Shown: positions 35,582 to 45,031, counted from the first letter of the stretch. The stretch is DNA of 64,000 bases from Croceitalea sp947503285 (GCF_036985505.1 NZ_BTGQ01000002.1:310001-374000), one strand, 5' to 3'. Notes: generated from the sequence alone by a model not told the origin. Program-made: numbers and translations.

Positions 35582-36543
35582 CTGTTAGGTAGTGCAAAGG
35601 TGTATAGTTCCCTAGGATTTTGGATGAAAATAGCATCCAGGTGATGCCCCAGTCCTTTTTTGTTTAAAAAAGCTGGAATAGTGTCCATTAAATAATTTAA
35701 ACCTGGGCCACCCCCGTAACTTTTCCAATACTTGTTTTTGGCCATATCCATACCTAAGGTAATTTGATCGGGATAATCAGGAAGTAGCGCTTCCAATAAT
35801 CGCAGCGTCCAATTTGGGCTATCGGCGGGCCATCTAAAGGCACTGTCATATTCTACCTTGACCCCAACATCGAGTACCGCGCGATTGTAATCCACTTCTT
35901 TGGCCCGATCCACGTGGGATAATACCACATGATTCAATCGTGCCCCTAGTTTTTCAAACAACAATGCCTGTTCCAATGCCTGCCTACCGAAATTCGTGTG
36001 GGTCAAAATAGGGACACCGGTTTCTAAATGGGTATTTACTACGGCACGGAAAATCTTTTCTTGGTGTTTGCTAATGGGTTCGTCTCCCGTTGCCAATTTG
36101 ATGAGTCCCGCTTTATGCGTCGTTCTTTGTACAATGGGGCCTCCGTAGTCGAATTTATCAATCCCGAACTGGACATCTTGAATAAATAGATCTGTCAATT
36201 GCGCTTCGGTATAGGTATAACGCCAGTGATTTTCAGGATAATATTGTTCTAGATGAATACCGGTGGGTGCAATAATATGAACCTTGCTTTTTTGACTGAC
36301 CTCAGCCAATTTCAATACATTTCTTCCACAATTTGCGGGCATGGTATCTACTACCGTTCGGCCACCTGCTTTATAAAAGCCTAGCAACTCTTCAGCCACT
36401 TTTTCAATATCATTCAACAAAAACTCTGGATAGCCAGCCGTTACATAACTATCTTCAATAATGATATGCTCATGTGAGTAGGTAAAACCCATTTCATCTG
36501 CTGGCCTATCACCTAAAACCGTACGAAAAAAAGTTTTGTTCAT
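35578..36543 (-). CDS. phosphotriesterase-family lactonase-like hydrolase
   Basis: An amidohydrolase-superfamily TIM barrel of 321 residues (PTE family, COG1735). Metal ligands are the HEH pair in TYSHEHI (about residues 22-26), the His pair in THTNFGR and SHVDRAK (about 187 and 215), and the Asp in LGMDMAK (about 271). Some PTE-family members hydrolyse phosphorylated sugar lactones, which suits a cluster with a sugar kinase and KDPG aldolase. It is the last gene of the operon and meets gntR tail to tail with a four-base overlap. Confidence 0.82.
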   Translation of the reverse strand: MNKTFFRTVLGDRPADEMGFTYSHEHIIIEDSYVTAGYPEFLLNDIEKVAEELLGFYKAGGRTVVDTMPANCGRNVLKLAEVSQKSKVHIIAPTGIHLEQYYPENHWRYTYTEAQLTDLFIQDVQFGIDKFDYGGPIVQRTTHKAGLIKLATGDEPISKHQEKIFRAVVNTHLETGVPILTHTNFGRQALEQALLFEKLGARLNHVVLSHVDRAKEVDYNRAVLDVGVKVEYDSAFRWPADSPNWTLRLLEALLPDYPDQITLGMDMAKNKYWKSYGGGPGLNYLMDTIPAFLNKKGLGHHLDAIFIQNPRELYTFALPNS

Positions 36544-37908
36544 TTAGGTATTGTTTAACCATCCGTTTCTTGAGGTATCTGCAATGTTATCCGGAAATTC
36601 CAAAATAGCCCCTTTTGACAACAAGGTATTTTGTAGGTAGGGCACATCCAATCCTTTTGCACCGGTATCAGCATCCAATGATTGAACAGCCGCAAAACCG
36701 GCGGCTTGCCCCATAGACATAGTTTGGGCCATTGACCTGCAAGAAGCATGTGCATCATGGGTCGCCGAAAAGCAACGCCCTACCACCCAGGTATTTTCAC
36801 TTTTTTGAGGTACCAAAGTGCGATAAGGCACCCCATAGACCTTTCCATTAGGCACATATTGCCAAAACGTCTCTGAACCGGAACCACTGGCCTTTCGATG
36901 GTCTTCAATAGGGGCACCACATAAAAAAACTTGGTCTTCAAACTGTTTTGCGGTCATACAATCTTCTTTGGTCAATCGGTATTCACCATAAACCCGACGT
37001 GTTTCACGTACCCCAATCTGTGTGGAAAGCCCGATAATCTTTGCATTTTCATATCCGGGTACCTCATCCCTGAAAAAATCTTCAAAAATAAAGGCTTGTC
37101 TTCTGCCCTCTTGTTCCGCTTCTGTAATCCCTTTGGGCGTCAACGGGTTTTTATCGACTACCTTCACGGCAACGGTAGAAATACAACTGGGCTGGCACAT
37201 TTCGTGCGCGGAACCTTCTTTTCTTGGTAGCGGGTGACTTCCATTTTCATAAGCCATTTTCATTTTTTCTTTCAGGAGTTTTTTCCCCCCGCTTTTCTCA
37301 AACCGGTCTAAATCTACGTTTGCCATTCGAAAGGTCGTGGTCATGCTTTGGGCCGCCTCTTTCTCACCAGCTAGTTCGTAGGGAATTTCGGCCCAATGAC
37401 AATAATCGGCATCGCCGGAAGCATCTATGATTCGTTTGGCATGTATCCGGAAGAAGCCCAATCCCTTATGAAAACAAATACAACTGGATGCTTCCCCTGT
37501 TTTTTCAACAGCTACCAGAGTCGTATGAAAGAAAGTGTCTATGCCATTTCCGATTAAAAATCGATCCCATAGTTCTTTTAATTTTTCAGGATTATAATTG
37601 ACCCCTGTTCCCGCACCGTAAGTATTCGGTCGCAAAAAAACATCCCCGGTTTTACAGAGTTCGTTGACGACCCTATCGGGAATACCCCCTACAATTTTTC
37701 TTGGGGTATCTGAGGGGGTAAAAAATCCGTAGAACGTATCCAGCATTTGGGTCGATGTTCCCCCTGCAAAACCGTAACGTTCAATGAGGGTCACTTTGTA
37801 GTTCCCCTGACCAGCAGCAATCGCCGTTGCGCATCCCGCACTACCACTACCGATAATCAAGATATCGGTCGTATAGGTTTTTTGAATTTTTGTTGAAAAA
37901 TGCTCCAT
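36544..37908 (-). CDS. FAD-dependent oxidoreductase (FAD_oxidored type)
   Basis: A 454-residue flavoprotein. The N-terminal Rossmann motif DILIIGSGSAGCATAIAAGQG (about residues 14-34) is followed by RYGFAGGTSTQML. A second motif is RIIDASGDADYCHWA near 160-174, and the C-terminal FAD-contact region is NTWVVGRCFSATHDAHASCRSMAQTMSMGQAAGFAA near 376-412. Such proteins oxidise or reduce sugar-derived carbons in catabolic clusters, but the substrate is unknown. It is immediately adjacent to its neighbours in the operon (0 and 1 bases). Confidence 0.82.
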   Translation of the reverse strand: MEHFSTKIQKTYTTDILIIGSGSAGCATAIAAGQGNYKVTLIERYGFAGGTSTQMLDTFYGFFTPSDTPRKIVGGIPDRVVNELCKTGDVFLRPNTYGAGTGVNYNPEKLKELWDRFLIGNGIDTFFHTTLVAVEKTGEASSCICFHKGLGFFRIHAKRIIDASGDADYCHWAEIPYELAGEKEAAQSMTTTFRMANVDLDRFEKSGGKKLLKEKMKMAYENGSHPLPRKEGSAHEMCQPSCISTVAVKVVDKNPLTPKGITEAEQEGRRQAFIFEDFFRDEVPGYENAKIIGLSTQIGVRETRRVYGEYRLTKEDCMTAKQFEDQVFLCGAPIEDHRKASGSGSETFWQYVPNGKVYGVPYRTLVPQKSENTWVVGRCFSATHDAHASCRSMAQTMSMGQAAGFAAVQSLDADTGAKGLDVPYLQNTLLSKGAILEFPDNIADTSRNGWLNNT

Positions 37909-37909
37909 A

Positions 37910-38695
37910 CTACTGCTTTACACCAACATTTTCAAAAAGTTTCGCCATTCTATGGGCATGTTCGTCATAGGCGGATTCAAAAAGGGCAGCGGCACGTTCT
38001 TCACCTACCACCTTGCCACTGCTCAATACTTTGGGTGTTTTGCCATTTTGATGCAAAATAGCCGCAATTTCGGCTTTTAAGGTATTAATCAATAAAACGC
38101 CCCCTAATGTTGACCCTGGCGCCACCGGAGTGTCCATACCCTCAATAGGTATCATGGCATCACCCAGTGGTGCACCGGTATCCAACACAAAATCGGCAAA
38201 ATCAATCAATTTCTTACCATCTTCACGTTTCGAAGTGCTACCCTCTAAATGTTGACTGCTCACTAATGCTGCGACCTTCACCTTTTTTTTCTGGAACTCC
38301 TCGGCCATTTCAATGGGCACTACATTACAGCCACTTGACGAAATGATCAATGCGGTGTCTTCTTCGGTAATATCAAAATTTCTTAAAATCTTAACGGCAA
38401 GACCGGAGACATTTTCAATGAACATAGCCTGTCGTTGTCCGTTGGCGCCCACCACTAAATTATGAAAGGAAAGCGATAGTTCTACGATAGGATTGAACCC
38501 CGGAAAGGAACCATACCTAGGCCACATTTCTTCGACCATCATACGGCTATGGCCGGATCCAAAAAGATGCACCATCCTACCCTTTAAAATAGCATCAGCA
38601 AAAATCTTGGCTATCCTCTGTATTTGTGCTTCCTGTTTTTCAATAACGCCGATAATCGCTTTACCTTTTTCTAAATACTGTTTCGTATAACTCAT
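37910..38695 (-). CDS. SIS-domain phosphosugar-binding protein (UPF0309-like)
   Basis: A 261-residue SIS (sugar isomerase) fold protein. The phosphosugar loop is VHLFGSGHSRMMVEE (about 42-56), with a second binding segment ALIISSSGCNVVPIEMAEEF near 116-135. The family is related to phosphosugar isomerases and binding proteins; no isomerase catalytic pattern is certain. Next to a ROK sugar kinase it probably acts on the kinase product. Confidence 0.8.
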   Translation of the reverse strand: MSYTKQYLEKGKAIIGVIEKQEAQIQRIAKIFADAILKGRMVHLFGSGHSRMMVEEMWPRYGSFPGFNPIVELSLSFHNLVVGANGQRQAMFIENVSGLAVKILRNFDITEEDTALIISSSGCNVVPIEMAEEFQKKKVKVAALVSSQHLEGSTSKREDGKKLIDFADFVLDTGAPLGDAMIPIEGMDTPVAPGSTLGGVLLINTLKAEIAAILHQNGKTPKVLSSGKVVGEERAAALFESAYDEHAHRMAKLFENVGVKQ

Positions 38696-38698
38696 AGT

Positions 38699-39601
38699 TT
38701 ATTTTTCTCTTGATTTTGCGAACAATGCCGCTCCCATTGCCCCTGCATATTGCCCATATTTGGCGATTTCAATTTTTGTCTTTGAACTGTCAGGCCGCCA
38801 TTCGTACAATGCCATAAATTCTTTTAATGGCCCTAAAAGTGCCTCCTTGGCCCCATGGGCGATTCCACCGCCCAAAACAATCAATTCGGGTGAAAAGGCA
38901 TTGATCAACGATCCCATACCCACGGCTAGTTTGCGTACGGAATCCAACCACCAATGTGCCGCCAAAACAGCTCCATTTTGGTAAGCTGCCACCAAGGCTT
39001 TGGTGCTTTCAAATTTTTGATGGGTTCGTTGGCGTACTGAAAAATTGCCTATGGCGTATTCCAAGCTACCTACCATATTGGTCATTGTTGGTACACCGTC
39101 ATGGTCAACGGTAATATGCCCAAAATGCCCCGCGCGATTCAGGTTTCCTTGGTAGAGTTCACCATTGATGATTACGCCTCCCCCGACACCAGTACCCAAA
39201 GTCAACAATAGAAAGTTCTGTATTCCCTTTTTTTGATATTTCGCGTGGTATTCTGCCAAACAGGCGGAATGACCATCGTTGATTACCGAAACATCTAAAT
39301 CAATGGCTTTGGACCAGTCAAAATTTTCGATACCCTTTAAACGTTCCGGCATATGGAGGATTTTTCTATTTGCAGCATCCGTAAGTCCCGGAGCCGATAT
39401 GCCCACTTTCAACTTCTCTTTTTGTGTTCCTCCCATTGTGGTTTTTTGCGTTTCGATAATTTCTAAAATACGTGCCTTCCAGTCCGATTCCCCATCATCG
39501 GAATACGTCGCTATCTCTTCTTTCTGAAGTATTTTGGCATTTTCATCCAATAGCATCCATTTGATGCGCGTCCCTCCAATATCAACACCTAAATAGTTCA
39601 T
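38699..39601 (-). CDS. ROK-family sugar kinase, without the zinc cysteine motif
   Basis: A 300-residue ATP-dependent sugar kinase. The phosphate-1 loop is YLGVDIGGTRIKW (3-15); LLTLGTGVGGGVIINGELYQGNLNRAGHFGHI (about 133-164) carries the ROK signature. Where canonical ROK kinases have the CxCGxxGCxE zinc motif after this, the sequence is HDGVPTMTNMVGSLEYA without cysteine. The GxExxH-like catalytic acids are partly recognisable. Polyphosphate glucokinases and some others also lack it. Substrate unknown, probably a glucose-like sugar or its keto derivative. Confidence 0.82.
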   Translation of the reverse strand: MNYLGVDIGGTRIKWMLLDENAKILQKEEIATYSDDGESDWKARILEIIETQKTTMGGTQKEKLKVGISAPGLTDAANRKILHMPERLKGIENFDWSKAIDLDVSVINDGHSACLAEYHAKYQKKGIQNFLLLTLGTGVGGGVIINGELYQGNLNRAGHFGHITVDHDGVPTMTNMVGSLEYAIGNFSVRQRTHQKFESTKALVAAYQNGAVLAAHWWLDSVRKLAVGMGSLINAFSPELIVLGGGIAHGAKEALLGPLKEFMALYEWRPDSSKTKIEIAKYGQYAGAMGAALFAKSREK

Positions 39602-39607
39602 ATGCTA

Positions 39608-40393
39608 TTATTCATATTGTCCTTCACTAATTGCCCAACCGCCATCTACACTCAATACTTGACCTGTGATAAATGTGGAATCTGGGGCCAGAAATAGCAA
39701 TACGGCATTTTTGATATCGTCAGGTTTTCCGGGGCGACCACCATCCAAGGGTTGTTTGGTCTTTACAAAAGATAGGATGGTATCATCTTGCATTGCCCTT
39801 TGCGCCATGGGAGTTTCAAATAGACTTGGGGCAATAACATTCACCCGAATATTTTTATCGGCATAATAGGCTGCAATCGATTTTGAAAACCCAATGATTG
39901 CAGCTTTAGCCGAGGCATAGGCATGGGTCACAAAGTATTTTGGTGAGGGCGAATATGCCAAAACGGACCCCATATTCAAAATAGTACCTGCTTGCCCAGT
40001 TTCTAAAAAATAATTGATTATCGCCTTATTGGACAGCATCAAAGCGGTGAGGTTCAAATGCAATGTTTTGTTCCAGCCTTCCAAACTCATTTCGTGCAAA
40101 GGTCCATCCCCAAATTTTCTACCACTACCGCCCGCAACATGAAAAAGTCCGTTAATATGACCAAATTCGGATTTCGCCAAGGAAATCGCTTTTAGTATGG
40201 TCTCTGGTTCAATGGCATCTCCACTAAAAATTATGGGCTGCTCCCCAATAATTGTTCTTGCCGATTGACAACTTTCTTCGTCTTTACCCACCAACACCAA
40301 ATCGGCACCATGTTCATTGAGGGCCACGGCCGCAGCCAAACCCATGCCCGATGTGCCACCCATGATGATATAGCAGGTTCCTTTAAAGTTCAC
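39608..40393 (-). CDS. short-chain dehydrogenase/reductase
   Basis: A 261-residue NAD(P)-dependent SDR. The cofactor loop is IMGGTSGMGLAAA (about 10-22), the motif LFHVAGGSG near 86-94, the active-site Ser in LNMGSVLAY near 140 and the YxxxK pair in HAYASAKAAIIG near 158-162. The C-terminal GQVLSVDGGWA is typical. Likely oxidises or reduces a sugar hydroxyl or aldehyde in the pathway. Separated from the genes on either side by 6 and 9 bases. Confidence 0.88.
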   Translation of the reverse strand: MNFKGTCYIIMGGTSGMGLAAAVALNEHGADLVLVGKDEESCQSARTIIGEQPIIFSGDAIEPETILKAISLAKSEFGHINGLFHVAGGSGRKFGDGPLHEMSLEGWNKTLHLNLTALMLSNKAIINYFLETGQAGTILNMGSVLAYSPSPKYFVTHAYASAKAAIIGFSKSIAAYYADKNIRVNVIAPSLFETPMAQRAMQDDTILSFVKTKQPLDGGRPGKPDDIKNAVLLFLAPDSTFITGQVLSVDGGWAISEGQYE

Positions 40394-40402
40394 TACACTC
40401 GA

Positions 40403-40978
40403 TTAAATGGCCCAAGGATTGCTGGTCTGTTCATCATAATCGATACACCCCAAGTACTTTTGGGGAATAGGAAGATAGGTTCTTGCTTGGGTCATTCCAA
40501 TTTTAGAGGTAAAGTAGCCCGATACAGCGAGGTCTTTCAGTATGAAAAAATAGTGTATTACAGGTGGCTCCGCATTTTCATTGGCTTCTGCAAAATCTAT
40601 GGCCTCAGCCTGTATGTCCTCTAACAATCCCAATTTCGCGGTATCCTCCAACTTTTCAAATGGCTTGCCATGTCGTTCCACACATAAGGCTTCTATTGAG
40701 GTAAGCCCTGTTAAAAAAACATCTTGGTCCTCGGGTGCCAAACAGTCTTGCACCATGGTCACCATATACTTACCTACCTCAGCGGCTTTGGCTCCGGGTA
40801 GGCCCGGTGTTGCTGGAATTATGGTCTCGGCCAACTCATCTAAAAATGCCACATCGTTTGCGTTCAGGTCGCTCCAAACCCTAGGTTCATACTCACAAGA
40901 TTGTAACAAGGTGGTGGGCAATACCAAGGTGCAGCCACCGATAACGCCTATATTTTTTACAAAACTTTTTCTATCCAT
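40403..40978 (-). CDS. gluconate 2-dehydrogenase subunit 3-like protein
   Basis: A 191-residue Tat- or Sec-exported small subunit of membrane-associated sugar dehydrogenases (LacC/gluconate dehydrogenase gamma-like). The N-terminal segment MDRKSFVKNIGVIGGCTLVLP is a signal-anchor, and the body contains the NANDVAFLDELAETIIPATPGLPGAKAAEVGKYMVTMVQDCL pattern of the family. The start at 40978 is chosen because the open frame extends 46 codons upstream into the 3' end of the GMC gene with no leader. It partners the GMC subunit encoded just upstream. Confidence 0.82.
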   Translation of the reverse strand: MDRKSFVKNIGVIGGCTLVLPTTLLQSCEYEPRVWSDLNANDVAFLDELAETIIPATPGLPGAKAAEVGKYMVTMVQDCLAPEDQDVFLTGLTSIEALCVERHGKPFEKLEDTAKLGLLEDIQAEAIDFAEANENAEPPVIHYFFILKDLAVSGYFTSKIGMTQARTYLPIPQKYLGCIDYDEQTSNPWAI

Positions 40979-41010
40979 AATCGTCGGTCGTTTTTGTCTT
41001 AAGTTGAACT

Positions 41011-42741
41011 TTAAAGGTTTCTGCGTTTTAATTCGGCTACCGCATAATCTGCGGCCCGGGCCGTTAATGCCATATAGGTCAAAGAAGGGTTCTGGCAGGC
41101 ACTTGAAGTCATGCAAGACCCATCGGTCACAAACACGTTTTCAGCGCCCCAAACTTGGTTGTTGGCATTGAGCACTGATGTTTTCGGACTTTTACCCATT
41201 CTGGCGGTTCCCATTTCATGAATGTTCAAGCCCATCGTTCTATTCTCGGGAACAATTTCAATATCGTAGAATTTCGCCTTGTCCAACATTTCAACCGCAG
41301 ACCCAATCATATCTTTGGTCATGTTGGTTTCGTTGGTTCCAAATTCCGCATCAATTTCCAATAAGGGAATACCCCAATCATCGGTCTTGTCTTTACTCAA
41401 GGTTATTTTGTTATTATGATAGGGAAGGCATTCGCCCATGCCCATCAATGATATTTCCCAAGGCCCTAGACGGGTCAAATCTTCTTTTAAGGACGCTCCG
41501 ATCGCTGTCTCGCTGACCTCACTTGCCGAGGGACGCATTCCTGCAACGGAATAGGCAAATCCCCTAGTGAAATCTGTCCGCTTGTCATCACCGAAATTTC
41601 GGAACCTTGCCAAATACGTTCCGGTTGGCCTTCGGCCTTCATAATATTTATCCTTAAACTGATCTGACTTTGCCTTTACCCTTGCATTGTAGTTATGGTC
41701 CATCAGGTTATGGCCCAATTCGCCGCTGTCATTGCCCATTCCCTCTGGGAAACGCGATGAAGTGGAATTCATCAAAATCAAGGTGGAGTTTAAGGTAGCC
41801 GCATTGACAAAGACGATTTTTGCGTAAAATTCCATGGATTCCTTGGTATTCGTATCAATGACGCGAACCCCTTTTGCCTTTTGAGTTTGTTCATCATAAA
41901 TGATGGAATGCACCACTGAAAATGGTCGAATCGTCAAATTTCCCGTTTTTTCAGCAGCAGGTAATGTTGCGGAGTTACTACTGAAATAGCCACCAAATGG
42001 GCAACCGCGATAACACATATCCCGGTATTGACATGGTCCGCGGCCCAAATGCGGTTGCGACAGGTTGGCCGTTCTAGAAATGACCAAGTGCCGGTCATTG
42101 TAATTTGTTTTTAGGGTGTCTTTAAAATAAGTTTCCATACAGTTCATCTGCATTGGAGGTAGAAACTCCCCATCGGGAATTTGGGGCAGGCCATCACGAT
42201 TACCACTGATACCCGCAAATTTTTCAGCATAACTATACCATGGGGCGATATCTTTATAACGGATGGGCCAATCAACGGCAACCCCTTCTTTGGCATTGGC
42301 CTCAAAATCAAGATCACTCCAACGTTGGGTCCATCTTGCCCATAACAACGACTTTCCGCCTACTTGATATCCCTTGATCCAATCGAAAGGCTTTTTTTGA
42401 ACGTAGGGATGCTCATCATCCTTCACAAAAAAATGTTCCGTAGCTTCTTCGTACGCATAGCATTTGCTCAAAATAGGATTTTCGCTCTTCATTTTATGGG
42501 TCACCTTGTTGCGGTGCGGAAACTCCCAAATATGTTTACTCGCGGTTGGATAGTCTTTGATATGTTCGACCATTCGCCCCCGTTCAAGCACCAATGTCTT
42601 CAATCCTTTTTCACACAATTCTTTGGCTGCCCATCCACCACTGATTCCAGATCCGATAACGATGGCATCATAGGTGTGCTTTTCTTGGGCTTTGGCATTA
42701 ATATTCACGGAAGCAAATGCCCCATTTTTTGATTCATTCAT
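41011..42741 (-). CDS. GMC-type FAD sugar oxidoreductase
   Basis: A 576-residue GMC oxidoreductase related to the large subunit of glucoside 3-dehydrogenase and gluconate dehydrogenase. The Rossmann motif is IVIGSGISGGWAAKELCEKG near 27-46. Middle motifs include GGKSLLWARWTQRWSDLDFE near 128-147 and a cysteine-bearing segment RGPCQYRDMCYRGCPFGGYF near 234-253. The catalytic His is in IHEMGTARMG near 512, and the C-terminus NPSLTYMALTARAADY is typical. It probably oxidises a sugar hydroxyl and passes electrons via its small subunit. Confidence 0.87.
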   Translation of the reverse strand: MNESKNGAFASVNINAKAQEKHTYDAIVIGSGISGGWAAKELCEKGLKTLVLERGRMVEHIKDYPTASKHIWEFPHRNKVTHKMKSENPILSKCYAYEEATEHFFVKDDEHPYVQKKPFDWIKGYQVGGKSLLWARWTQRWSDLDFEANAKEGVAVDWPIRYKDIAPWYSYAEKFAGISGNRDGLPQIPDGEFLPPMQMNCMETYFKDTLKTNYNDRHLVISRTANLSQPHLGRGPCQYRDMCYRGCPFGGYFSSNSATLPAAEKTGNLTIRPFSVVHSIIYDEQTQKAKGVRVIDTNTKESMEFYAKIVFVNAATLNSTLILMNSTSSRFPEGMGNDSGELGHNLMDHNYNARVKAKSDQFKDKYYEGRRPTGTYLARFRNFGDDKRTDFTRGFAYSVAGMRPSASEVSETAIGASLKEDLTRLGPWEISLMGMGECLPYHNNKITLSKDKTDDWGIPLLEIDAEFGTNETNMTKDMIGSAVEMLDKAKFYDIEIVPENRTMGLNIHEMGTARMGKSPKTSVLNANNQVWGAENVFVTDGSCMTSSACQNPSLTYMALTARAADYAVAELKRRNL

Positions 42742-42751
42742 CTAAAACAAT

Positions 42752-43942
42752 TTAAGATTTGATTTTTTGGACGATGTCACCCGTAGTTTTATGTTTGAGT
42801 ATGTATTTGATATCGCCATTGGGCAATACCTCTTCTTTGATCAAATTGTAATTTTCGTCGAACGAGACCGCTGTTTTTGAAACTTCTTCCACATCCGCCC
42901 CACGCCAATCCTCTAAAATGACCGGCTCCCACATTTTGGTCTCAGCCGACTTAAAGGCTGCATCCAAAACCGCATTTACGACATAACCATCATAAAAAGT
43001 CTCCCTAGGTTGCCGATTGGTCTCCATAGCTTCGAACATGTCGGTAAACATATTGGGGTACCCCAAATCATGGGCCTCGTCCCCTACTGGAAATAACCAA
43101 CCTTTATCAACCTCGGCTTTTTCCGCTACATAGTTATCCCTATCACCTGTTGTGAACATTTCAAATCCGGTTCTCAAAAAATTATTGATCCAAATCGTAC
43201 CTTCAGTCCCCATTACCTCATCACGAAGGTCCATACCGCCCCTGAACGCCCAACTAACCTCAAATTGGCCTATGGCCCCATTGGCGTACTTCACCAAGGC
43301 AATGGCATGATCTTCGGCATCAATAGGATGTACTTGCGTATCTGCCCAACACATTACTTCTAAGGGCCGTACTTCTTTGCCAATATAATTGCGGCTTATT
43401 TCAACACAATGGCATGCCAAATCGATGATGGCACCGCCTCCTGATTTTTCTTTGTCCCAAAACCAATCGCTATGCGGACCAGGGTGTGTTTCCCGCGATT
43501 TTGCCCAAAGCACTTTACCTATAGCACCATTCTTAACGCTCTCCAATGATTTTAAAAACTTGGGGGTATAACAGAGATCTTCTAAATACCCGGCAAAAAT
43601 TTGTGCTTCCTCGACCATATCCAGCATTTCTTTGGCCTCTTTCGCCGTTCTGCCCAATGGTTTTGTACAAAGTACTCCTTTTTTGGCCTTGGCACAAGCC
43701 TCAACAGCTGCTTTGTGCAAATGGTTGGGCAAAGAAATGAGCACCACATCAACTTCTGGATGTTCAATAGCTTCAAGCATATCATCGGTAAAATGGTCTA
43801 AACCGTAATCTTTGGCGAACCGCCCCGCATTTTCCTTATTTCTGGAATAAACACTCACAACTTGGTCTTTTCTACGCTGGTCATGCAATGAGGTGGCATA
43901 AAACCTCGCGATAAAGCCCGAGCCCAACATGGCAATTTTCAT
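42752..43942 (-). CDS. Gfo/Idh/MocA family oxidoreductase
   Basis: A 396-residue NAD(P)-dependent dehydrogenase. The N-terminal Rossmann fold is IAMLGSGFIARFYATSLH (2-19), the family CTKPLGRTAKEAKEML motif near 92-107 contains the catalytic Lys, and the C-terminal alpha/beta sheet domain follows with DLACHCVEISRNYIG near 175-189. The family includes inositol, glucose-fructose and 3-keto-sugar reductases. Gene order next to the GMC oxidoreductase and a TIM-barrel protein suggests a 3-keto-glycoside pathway. Ten bases from the GMC gene. Confidence 0.88.
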   Translation of the reverse strand: MKIAMLGSGFIARFYATSLHDQRRKDQVVSVYSRNKENAGRFAKDYGLDHFTDDMLEAIEHPEVDVVLISLPNHLHKAAVEACAKAKKGVLCTKPLGRTAKEAKEMLDMVEEAQIFAGYLEDLCYTPKFLKSLESVKNGAIGKVLWAKSRETHPGPHSDWFWDKEKSGGGAIIDLACHCVEISRNYIGKEVRPLEVMCWADTQVHPIDAEDHAIALVKYANGAIGQFEVSWAFRGGMDLRDEVMGTEGTIWINNFLRTGFEMFTTGDRDNYVAEKAEVDKGWLFPVGDEAHDLGYPNMFTDMFEAMETNRQPRETFYDGYVVNAVLDAAFKSAETKMWEPVILEDWRGADVEEVSKTAVSFDENYNLIKEEVLPNGDIKYILKHKTTGDIVQKIKS

Positions 43943-44023
43943 CTTACTTGATTGTTTTTTTGATAAGTTAGCTATATTTCGTTAGATGTTCCGCGCTCCA
44001 CATGAAGCTTTAGTTTGATGGTG

Positions 44024-44956
44024 TTACCAACCAAAGGTTTCTTGCACGAACACTTTACTTTTCTTCCAATCTTCTTTCAGCGCATTCTTAGGCTCAAAAC
44101 CATCTGGAAAGGCCAATTCTATGGCAGCTTTGCCCATAAAATCAGCAGCCTGGAGTGCTTCGCTTATGGCCTTAAAGTCAGTAGCTCCCTGCCCGACATA
44201 TTCCGTCCATGTGCCATCGGCATACTGATCACGGATATGAAGGTACACCAATTGGGAGCCATAGGTATTGATAAAATCCACAGGGTCAACACCCGCCCTG
44301 ATCAACCAATTCAGATCGGGGCCTAGATTAGCATTGGGTATGCGTTGTAGCGTACCTTTTAGGTCATGAAGGTCATTCTCTACCTCATAGGTATGGTTAT
44401 GCAGGTTGGGCTGAATGCCGTTGTCTTCACAAATAGTAAAAATGCGTTTTAGCAATTCTGCTTGCGCATCCAGTTCGCTTTCGGTTTTCATTCTTCCCAA
44501 GTGACCTACCGATATTCCAAACGTTTCTGCGTTCAAGGCTGCAAGCCTGGGCACCACTAGTTGAATGTCTTCCCATATTTTTTGATGCTGCCCCTTATCG
44601 GCCATTTGAAAACCCACTCCATAGGAAGAGCCTGAAACCTTGATTCCGTAAGTATCACTAAGTGCAGCGATACGTTTGACCGCATCATCGCGACGTAGCA
44701 CGACTTCCATCAATTCCACACCATATAAACCCGCGTACGCCATATCGGCGAAAACCTGTTCTAAATTCGGGGTACAATCCCAGTTTGGGGGAAATTTACT
44801 GGCATACACCCAAAGGTGGCCACAGATGGCAACATTAGCTACTAAATCATTGTTGCTATCTATCTTGGAAGAAAACATACTAGGCAGTACTATGCCGCCC
44901 AACGATGCCTTTGCCGTGTTTTTAATAAACTTTCTACGATTATATTCTGATTTCAT
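44024..44956 (-). CDS. exported sugar phosphate isomerase/epimerase-like TIM barrel
   Basis: A 310-residue AP-endonuclease-2-type TIM barrel. The N-terminus MKSEYNRRKFIKNTAKASLGGIVLPSMF has a twin-arginine NRRKFIK motif, so the protein is probably exported folded. The metal-binding residues of the family are visible as ELMEVV near 77, HNHTYEVEND near 181-190, LDLNW-like GPDLNWLIRAG near 211, HIRDQYADG near 239 and an acidic Glu near IELAFPDGFE. Family members include 3-keto-glycoside eliminases/hydratases and xylose isomerase-like enzymes. First gene of the operon. Confidence 0.82.
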   Translation of the reverse strand: MKSEYNRRKFIKNTAKASLGGIVLPSMFSSKIDSNNDLVANVAICGHLWVYASKFPPNWDCTPNLEQVFADMAYAGLYGVELMEVVLRRDDAVKRIAALSDTYGIKVSGSSYGVGFQMADKGQHQKIWEDIQLVVPRLAALNAETFGISVGHLGRMKTESELDAQAELLKRIFTICEDNGIQPNLHNHTYEVENDLHDLKGTLQRIPNANLGPDLNWLIRAGVDPVDFINTYGSQLVYLHIRDQYADGTWTEYVGQGATDFKAISEALQAADFMGKAAIELAFPDGFEPKNALKEDWKKSKVFVQETFGW

Positions 44957-44998
44957 GGTTGCTCATCTATGTGTTTAGGAATAAGCTTAGGTGTTCCC

Positions 44999-45031
44999 TA
45001 AAAATACGAAATAAACTTGTACGTACAAGTT
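44999..45031 (-). promoter_or_regulatory. HutC-type palindromic operator on the sugar operon promoter
   Basis: AACTTGTAC then its exact reverse complement (45014-45031), an 18-base perfect palindrome matching the HutC/GntR-type operator. On the minus strand the TTG at 45028-45026 inside it is followed after 19 bases by TATTTTTA (45006-44999), one base from the TAnnTTTG consensus. The regulator would thus block the -33 element. The start codon is 43 bases after the -7 box. Confidence 0.72.

Noticed and set aside
40979..41116. N-terminal extension of the dehydrogenase small subunit
   Set aside because: It overlaps the end of the GMC gene and lacks signal-like sequence; the signal-anchor begins at the ATG at 40978.
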